Positions 57,298 to 64,000 of a stretch of DNA of 64,000 nt are shown one piece after another. Under the pieces are notes generated by a model. That model was given only the letters and a program-made list of their open reading frames with translations. It did not search any database and had not been told where the DNA came from. Where the stretch lies: NCBI RefSeq assembly GCF_027887165.1, contig NC_077233.1, positions 180,443,207 to 180,507,206 of the forward strand. The letters are read 5' to 3'. This stretch comes from Monodelphis domestica (taxonomy: Eukaryota > Chordata > Mammalia > Didelphimorphia > Didelphidae). Positions within the stretch are counted from its first letter, which is position 1. Each line of letters starts with the position of its first letter. The position numbers and the translations under genes were made by a program.

Positions 57298-58949
57298 TGA
57301 ACAGCAACAAGGCATTATTTGGGATACAGACAAGCTCAGAGCATGGTCCTTGTCCTCTAGCAGCTTTACATAATGGAAGGTTTCCTAGATGACATGGGAC
57401 TTGAGCTAGCCACTGAGGAAAGAGGATTAGGCTAGGCAGAAAGGAAGAGGGAGGCCATTCCAAGCAAAGTTGGTAGGGAGGAATTTTGAGCAGTGAGTGG
57501 GAATGCTCCCTGCTAGAAAATTGGCATTGCTAAAGGCACACAAACATCTGCTGTGAGTGGGGCCAACAGCTGAGAGAGGGCTAACTCTCCCCACTAATTA
57601 TTCTGGGTTCTTTGGACAGGAGAGGTTCTCGGATTCCAAGCCAAAGAACATTAAATTTAAAAGAATAGGAAAAAAATGAAAAACACAGGTGCTGAGTATT
57701 GCTTATTGGCCCATGTCAATGGCAAATGAGATTTCGCCCAAACAGAGTATTTTTAGCTGGATAGCCAGCTCTGTATGTGGGCGAATAGTGAGAGGAATTA
57801 GGGATTCATCCCAGTGAACTATAAACATGAAGAATATGGCTGGGGCCTCTTCGATGGTGCTGAGGCTTAATCTCAAACAATGGTGAAACACAGAAAAGTC
57901 TGTTCTCCAAAAACATCTTCTCTGGGTTGCCTTGTATAAGCCTAAACTTCCTAGTCAGTCAACAAGCTTTTAGAAAGTGCCTACTAGGTGCCAAGACTTG
58001 TGCTAGAGGATAGAAATACAGTTAAAAGATAGTCCATGCTCTCAAGGAACTTAGTCTTAAGATATCACCATTAGAGTTACTCCTTTGGGTGAAGGTTCTA
58101 CTTCATGGTAAAAAAATGTTACGGGGCAGGGATGTGTGGAGGTTGGAGACTTGTCTTTGTGTTGGTTGGAGTGGAATGAGTGAGAGTATATGTAGGGTGG
58201 CTGCCTATTCACCAATGTTTGGGGCCCACCATATCTGTAGCACCATCTATTTTCATCTCCTCTCTTCCACAGCTACAAGCCTGAATTGCCTCGGGCTTCA
58301 TGCTCTCTAATTCTACCCTAATCAGCTTCCTGGAAGAGAATTAGGTCTTGAATGGGGAGAAGGATTTCATAAAGGGGAGCCCCCATTTCCCTTAGACTTT
58401 CAATTATATATTTCAACGCTTGGTAATTTCCACACCTCCCACAAAAGGAGATGAAACAAAATCCAGAAGGCATATGTTTGAATTTTGATGTATATGTTTT
58501 CATCATTCCTTGGAAAGGCAAAAACCTGGAAGAAAATATTGAGGAGTCTGAGTTTGCTTTAATTCCTCAGCATTTAGGAAATTCTAGAAAAAAATTTCTC
58601 CCTGTCTTCTCTGAGCATATACTTTAATTGATAATTATATAACTAGAGCTACCTATTAATAGTATCTAGAAATGCTGACTAATGTATATATGAAATGACT
58701 GATGTGCAGGTAGCTACAAGTATGATCCCAGCCTTAGCCCAGCAAACAACGACAGCTCAGTTGTTACTCATTAAGTTAAGTCCTTCTGGGATAGACACTT
58801 AGGCTCATTACTTGGGTCATCATTCTTTCCCCATTGGAATGGCATCTTCTCCCCACATTCTAAAGTTTTGCACCTATATAGCTGAATATGTCTATTGTAC
58901 TTGGGAAGTTAATATGACTTAGATATTTTTAATTAGATAATATGATTTG
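57298..58949. other. Old dispersed repeats and unassigned DNA
   Basis: 57350-57540 (GCCATTCCAAGCAAAGTTGG) resembles a mammal-wide dispersed repeat I cannot name. 57960-58060 has a CORE-SINE order (AAGTGCCTACTAGGTGCCAA, CATGCTCTCAAGGAACTTAG). 58061-58949 has short frames on both strands with no recognised content. Confidence 0.45.
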
Positions 58950-59130
58950 TCTTTTTTAATAGTGATTTATATATTTTTAGCTACATTTTCATTTATTTCA
59001 TTAAATATTTCCCAATTACATTAAAAAATTTGAACATCCATTTAAAAAATTTTGAGTTCCAAAATTCTCTTCCCCTCTCCCCTTCCCCTACTCCTTTATC
59101 TCATGTGAAATCACAGTGCAACTTTTCTAA
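58950..59130 (-). mobile_element. L1 3' UTR fragment, minus strand
   Basis: AATATTTCCCAATTACATTA, TTGAGTTCCAAAATTCTC and a C-rich CTCTCCCCTTCCCCTACTC tract resemble the antisense L1 3' UTR at 44280-44390. Confidence 0.5.
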
Positions 59131-59699
59131 GGAAAGAAGTCAGCAATGGGCCAAATGATAAAACTATATTTTTTATTGATGCATGTGGTTTTTAATACTA
59201 AGATACTTTTCTAATACATTGTAACATTTCAGCAGAATCAGCTGATATTATGACTCTGGATTGATCAAAAAGATACCATTCTGTACCTATAGAGCATCAC
59301 ATTCCCTGTGTCAGAAAGTGTATTTCACCAGTTGGCCTCAACAACGCTCATTGTATTTGACTGAATGCTATTTTCTTTTAGTGTTATCTTCATTTATGTT
59401 ACTGTGGTCATTTTTTATATTGGTTCTCTTTTCAACACTTTGCATCAAAAGGGAAGCAGTCTAGCTAGTGAAATCTTAGATTCAAATCCTACCTCTAGCA
59501 CCCAGTTAGATGTGTGACCATGAACAAATCACCTAATCTTTCTGAGTCTCATTTTTTTAATCTGAAAATTTGGAATAATAATATTAATATCCATCTAATG
59601 AGATTGTTATGAATCTCAAATGAAATAATAAATGTAAAGCACTACTCAATCTTTAAAGCATTACATATGTTAACTATTATTATTGTTATTCTATCACAT

Positions 59700-59830
59700 C
59701 AATAAATAAATCAGTAAACATTTGTTCAATGCCTACTATGTGCCAGGCATTGTGCTAAATTCTGGGTACTGGGTATACAAAAAAAAAAAAAGCTTGACAG
59801 TTCCTCCCTTCAAGGAGCTTACAATCTAGT
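59700..59830 (+). mobile_element. CORE-SINE fragment
   Basis: CAATGCCTACTATGTGCCAG, CATTGTGCTAAATTCTGGGT, an A12 run, CTTCAAGGAGCTTACAATCT. Confidence 0.72.
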
Positions 59831-59930
59831 AGATTCCTATTACTATTATCCATACATGCATGTCTTCCTTCATTTCTCTGAATTCCTCATATTCATTGTT
59901 TCCTATGGGTATATTCTTTTTTTTTTTTTA

Positions 59931-60126
59931 ATAAAACCCTTACCATCCATCTTGGAGTCAATACTGTGTATTGGCTCCAAAGCAGAAGAGTGGTAAGGGC
60001 TAGGCAGTGGGGGTCAAGGACTTGCCCAGGGTCACACAGCTAGGAAGTGGCTGAGGCCAGATTTGAACCAAGGACCTCCCGTCTCTAGACCTGGCTCTCA
60101 ATCCACTGAACTACCCAGCTGCCCCC
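59931..60126 (-). mobile_element. Type A SINE, minus strand
   Basis: AAAACCCTTACCATCCATCT, AGAGTGGTAAGGGCTAGGCA, GCCCAGGGTCACACAGCTAG, head at right ending CCCAGCTGCCCC. Confidence 0.95.
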
Positions 60127-61639
60127 TCCCTATGGGTATATTCTATTATGTTCATGTCCCACAACTTGTTCAGTAATTTTCATGAAGATTCTCTTCAACA
60201 CATTCTCACCTTCCCTTTTCTTATTCCTATCTTTCCCTGTCTTCTCTAAGATTTTTATTCTATGTTCCAATTCCCATAGGGTCTTGCTTTCATTTCAGTG
60301 TCAACTAATTTATTGCCAAGGGGTAATGACTTTATACCTCCCAGTGGTTTTTGCACTTTCTAAACCATTTCCCCTAAACCTTAAAGATAGTATGAATCAG
60401 TAATCAATTTATAATGCCAGATACCTTTTGTTTGGGGGAAAGGGAATTGCTTTATGGCATTGGGTAAGGAGCAAAGGCTTTTCAGAGCCATCAAATCACA
60501 CTACAAAACAAGTTGATCAATTACGTTTCAGGTAACTAGGGTCATCATTTAAAAAGCTGATTCTAGTCTCAGTTTTGTCACTAATAATCTTTGTGACTTT
60601 GACCAAATTCTATTTCCCTTCTGTAAACTAGGGCTTTCTTTTATTTGACATAGCACTGCTTCACAGAGCACTCTCTGGTCTAAGTAGTTAGGGACTTTAA
60701 TAAACATTTCTGTTTATCCTTTCTTTGTCCTTCATAGTTTTATAGACTTCAGTTGAATTTCCCCTTTGTATTTCCAGATGGATGTAGCCTTATTTTATCA
60801 GTGAATCCCATATCAATTGCTTGGCCCCCTTCCCAAGACATCCTCAATCTAGTTATCGAGATGCCCAAGGATGACTGGGGGTAATGATCTTGTTGCCCAT
60901 ATTAGTCTAAACTGATGCTTTGCCGTCTTTGGTTAGTAGTGAATTTCTGTAAAGGAAAATATCCTGGGGAGTGAATGAGTGATAATTGCTCCTTTCAGAA
61001 TGACTACTGCTCCTTTGGTACTATTCGCTAGGCCAGAAGGAAAAGGGACATAGCCCACGGTCCAGAAGCTATGATCTGTTCTGTTAAGACCAAGCGGAAG
61101 AAAAAACATGCCTGTCACTGAGAACTGATGAGGCATTCAGATCCTCTGAGTTAGGCTTTCCAGAACAGAAAATTACAGAGTGTTTGTTTACTTATCCTTC
61201 TGACAGGTTTTATAATAGAAATCCTACGTGATCTCAATTTTGAACTCTCCTCATTACATCCTCATGCTGTGTCGCTGTCTTCTTGCTCAGCTTTTGTTGA
61301 GGTTTTCACTATTGGGATCTAGTAGGCAGATATAAGCCAGATAGACTTTGGGGTCTTTGGAACAAGAACTTTGCTTTTAAAGATACTTGTGGAGAGCATG
61401 GGCCATCTTCTTTGGGCTAATGACTCTACTGCAAGCATGGGAGAGCAGCCCCAGTTCCCAATAGCTCATAGACTCTTTAGTATCTCTATGTCATTTGGTT
61501 AATGATGTTTCTAGAGTATTATATTGTTAGTCATTGAGAAGAGCAAGTTTCTTTCCAAAAGGGACACTCAAGGATTGGAGCCCCTTTCTCCTCATTCTCT
61601 TACAGGGAGGTTTTGGGAAGCCATGATTCTTAACATTCT
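60127..61639. other. Unassigned intergenic DNA
   Basis: No recognised repeat or exon. Open frames at 60182-60403 and 60933-61136 (minus) have no known motif. Confidence 0.45.
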
Positions 61640-62120
61640 GAGACTTAAAAGTTTAGTTCATATACCTTCTACCTGAAGCCTTTCCTTAATCCCCTCAGTT
61701 TCCAACTTTTATTTTCATTTTTGCATCTCCAGTGTGTAAAAATTAAATTATATTTCTAATAATAAAAATATTATATTTTATGAGGTTTATTAAGGATCAT
61801 TAAAAGTCAAGGAATAAGGAAGATACAAAATAAAAACCACGTGCCCATGGCTGATTAGCCCATTTAAAGTCCCTGCACTTAGTTTACCAATCTACTTGCT
61901 ACATCATTGCAAAAAGAAGAGAGAATGTGGGAGGTGTTACTGCCAGTTAAATACCAATTATGATCTTCACTGGGATACTCAGGGGAGATTATAGGGAATT
62001 CTGGGAAATACCAAGGACTTCTGGGGATTGAAGTCTAGGGTTCAAAATCTCCATTTATACAAGTGCTAAGCTCAGTGCCTGGCACATAGTTGGCATTTAA
62101 TAAATGTTTGTTGATTGATT
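61640..62120 (+). mobile_element. L2 LINE 3' end split by a short LTR
   Basis: 5' part to 61734 (CTACCTGAAGCCTTTCCTTA, TTTGCATCTCCAGTG) and 3' part 62062-62120 (GTGCTAAGCTCAGTGCCTGG, TTAATAAATGTTTGTTGATT). Joined at AGTG the L2 reads on. Confidence 0.88.
61735..62061 (-). mobile_element. Short solo LTR inside L2, target duplication AGTG
   Basis: 327 bp from TGTAAAAATT to TTTATACA. AGTG at 61731-61734 repeats exactly at 62062-62065. It is very AT-rich in its first 70 bases. Same family as 44978-45287. Confidence 0.92.
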
Positions 62121-62269
62121 GAAGCTCTTGTTCTTGGCTGAGAAGTCAGAAAGTCAGAATGCTCATGTCTTCATCTTATTTGGCTACTTGGATGGACATA
62201 AAGGAACTATTCAACATCCCTCAGGAACACTCAGACAATAGCTGATTGTTGAGAGAATATTAGTGATCC

Positions 62270-62460
62270 TCTAGAGTAGTGGAGAGAGCACTAGATTTGG
62301 AGTCAGGAAGACTGGATTCAAATTCTGCCTCAGTAATTTACTAACCATGTAAATAAATGCTTTTTTGCCCTGTCACCTACCTGGGTAAACCTAGGCAAAT
62401 TATTTTACCTCTTTCCATTTTAGTTTCCTTAATTGTAAAATGCAGGATTTTGAATGGACT
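62270..62460 (+). mobile_element. MIR-type SINE
   Basis: TAGTGGAGAGAGCACTAGAT, GTCAGGAAGACTGGATTCAA, ATTTTAGTTTCCTTAATTGT, AAAATGCAGGATTTTGAATG. Confidence 0.7.
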
Positions 62461-62869
62461 TCTGGGGTCCCAAGAAGTTCTATATCTATATCCCCTTGAT
62501 GATAACAAGGGACCTTAGTGCCCCTCCTCTTTATTGCTAAATATTGTAGGACTTGTGTGATTTCTCTCAATTCTTCCAGCTCAGGCAGAGGCATCAAATA
62601 AGCAAAGTTTGTCTTCAGTCAACTTTCCCTTCCCCCATGCCTAGCATCTTCATCCTTGCCCTTGCTGTCCATAGTTTCCTATCTAGTTTGTACTACCTGG
62701 ATAGTGTGCCTCTTGGGCTCCATCTTTCCCCTTCCTGGTATTAAAATTTATACCTTTTGTGCCTCATTCTTAGGTCGTGGGACCAGGCTGTCATCTAAAC
62801 GTGATCTGGAAAAAGTTAATTGAGGATGTTAATGACTAATAATTCTATGTGTATCCATCACTGGAAAGA

Positions 62870-63010
62870 GTTTCAGAGTTTTAGCTAAGCTACAACATTA
62901 ATAGTTAGGAGACCTCAAGCAAGCAACTTTATCACTGTACCTTTTTTTTGTCACTTGGAAAATGAAGAATTCAGACTAGATGATCTAGAAAGCCCTTTCT
63001 AGTTCAATAT
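62870..63010 (+). mobile_element. MIR/THER-type SINE fragment
   Basis: CCTCAAGCAAGCAACTTTAT, ACTTGGAAAATGAAGAATTC, AGACTAGATGATCTAGAAAG and CCCTTTCTAGTTCAATAT. Confidence 0.6.
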
Positions 63011-63160
63011 ACAATGAGCTTCTGGGGCTATTTGCTAGGAATAACAGGCATTTCAAGTACAGAATAGTTCCTAGCAAAAGGAAGTTGGAGAGAGAGCCTG
63101 TTGCCAGGAACTAGACAATGGGACCAGGGAAATTTGGCAATGAAATGGTCTACCTTTACT

Positions 63161-63630
63161 TGTGTCAACTTGGAAAAATACAGAACTACTGAAGTAGTCA
63201 GCAAAACCAAATCTTTAATCAGGAAAGAGATAGGTCCTATAATGATCCTGACACAGAGTCAGGACCCTGGGGCTCTGGGGACAGTATCTCTGAGAGGCTC
63301 AACAGGCTAGATGATTCTCTGAAGAACAATAAAACACAGGAATCTTATATACCTTTTGGGGAACTCGGGATATCAAGCATACACTTACAGTTGTAAAGAG
63401 TCTGTAAGCAGATACTGGGGTATCAGGGAGTGGTGTCCTACAATGGATAAAAGAAGGATGGTTCCTGCACAGGTTGTTGGTCTTCTTGGGAATGGATCTT
63501 TGATACAATGGAGGAAACTTCTAGGACAAAAAGGGATACTTAACATTTTATGAGATCTGCTAGCCCCACCTAAGCTGGGATCATCAAGTACTTTAAGGTC
63601 TACTGTTCAGTCGGAAATAGGTCAGTCTGG
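63161..63630 (-). mobile_element. Probable LTR, same family as 9855-10384
   Basis: The left end TGTGTCAACTTGGAAAAAT and the AATCTTTAATCAGGAAAGAG and CTTATATACCTTTTGGGG blocks follow the copy at 9855. The right end is not clear. Confidence 0.5.
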
Positions 63631-63800
63631 CACTTCCTTTGGGTTGAAGTCTCTGGGGACAAGAGCAAACCTCAGATTTCCAAAAACCCACTTGATACTT
63701 GCTATTTCTTTTTGCTGCCTTACTTCCTAGGCTGGGATGTTGAGACATTGTAATTCATGCCAATGGGGTCTCCTTCAGCCTCTAGGGTAAGGATAGTTTA

Positions 63801-63925
63801 TTTTCTCTCCATATCTCCCCACTTTCTCTCCCCCCACCTCTTTTCTCAATCTGCCTCCCTTCCCCCATCTCTCCCTTCCTCCACTCTTTCTCTCTCTCCT
63901 TCTCTCTCTCTGTCTGTTTCTCCAC
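63801..63925. repeat. Imperfect pyrimidine-rich tract
   Basis: About 125 bases, nearly all C and T, ending with CTCTCTCTCTGTCTG. The short frames on both strands here come from this composition. Confidence 0.8.
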
Positions 63926-64000
63926 CTTTTCCCCTTTGCCAAGGTCACTATGAAGTGACTTACAGGCATCTGAAGCTATTTATGGGGAGGTGATTTACAG

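Overview
The window looks like ordinary marsupial (metatherian) nuclear DNA with no protein-coding host gene that I can support. The call rests on the repeats: AT-rich DNA, many copies of two tRNA-headed SINE types with the sequence style I know from marsupials, L1 elements of the marsupial type, an RTE-clade LINE remnant, CR1/L3-like and L2 LINE 3' ends, MIR-type SINEs and many LTRs. The species cannot be fixed from sequence alone, and family names are by recall, not by database search.

Layout. 1-6.5 kb: a nearly complete but dead L1 on the plus strand (partial ORF1, long purine-rich spacer, ORF2, 3' end with poly-A), split in its endonuclease by a 911-bp solo LTR. 6.5-13.7 kb: several LTRs, mostly minus strand, one with an adjacent polypurine tract. 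14.2-15.1 kb: an isolated 5' end of another L1. 15.3-31 kb: old L2, MIR and CR1/L3 fragments, a solo LTR at 18.8-19.9 kb and scattered SINEs. 32 kb: a 0.4-0.5 kb compound pyrimidine microsatellite. 33-41 kb: a SINE split by a solo LTR, then an inverted pair of LTRs, one of which carries a copied 108-bp piece of a SINE lying 1.7 kb upstream. 43.5-48.7 kb: a stack of minus-strand L1 fragments broken by two LTR-like inserts. 48.7-51.3 kb: a retroviral-type LTR with a lysine-tRNA-like primer site, an LTR inserted in another LTR, and an L1 3' end. 52.4-55.4 kb: CR1/L3-like and RTE-like fragments and an L1 with a 5' inversion (twin priming) later hit by an LTR. 55-64 kb: SINEs, MIRs and an L2 broken by a short LTR.

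The strongest direct evidence is structural. Seven LTRs start TG, end CA and have perfect 4-bp target duplications (GAAG, TATC, ACAT, CTGT, ATAC, CTGG, AGTG), several of them inside recognisable older repeats. This gives exact boundaries and an insertion order. I found no new biological system. The points most worth checking are the copied SINE segment at 39992-40099, the orphan L1 5' end, the L1 inter-ORF spacer with repeated TATA-like blocks, and the LTR with a primer-binding site.
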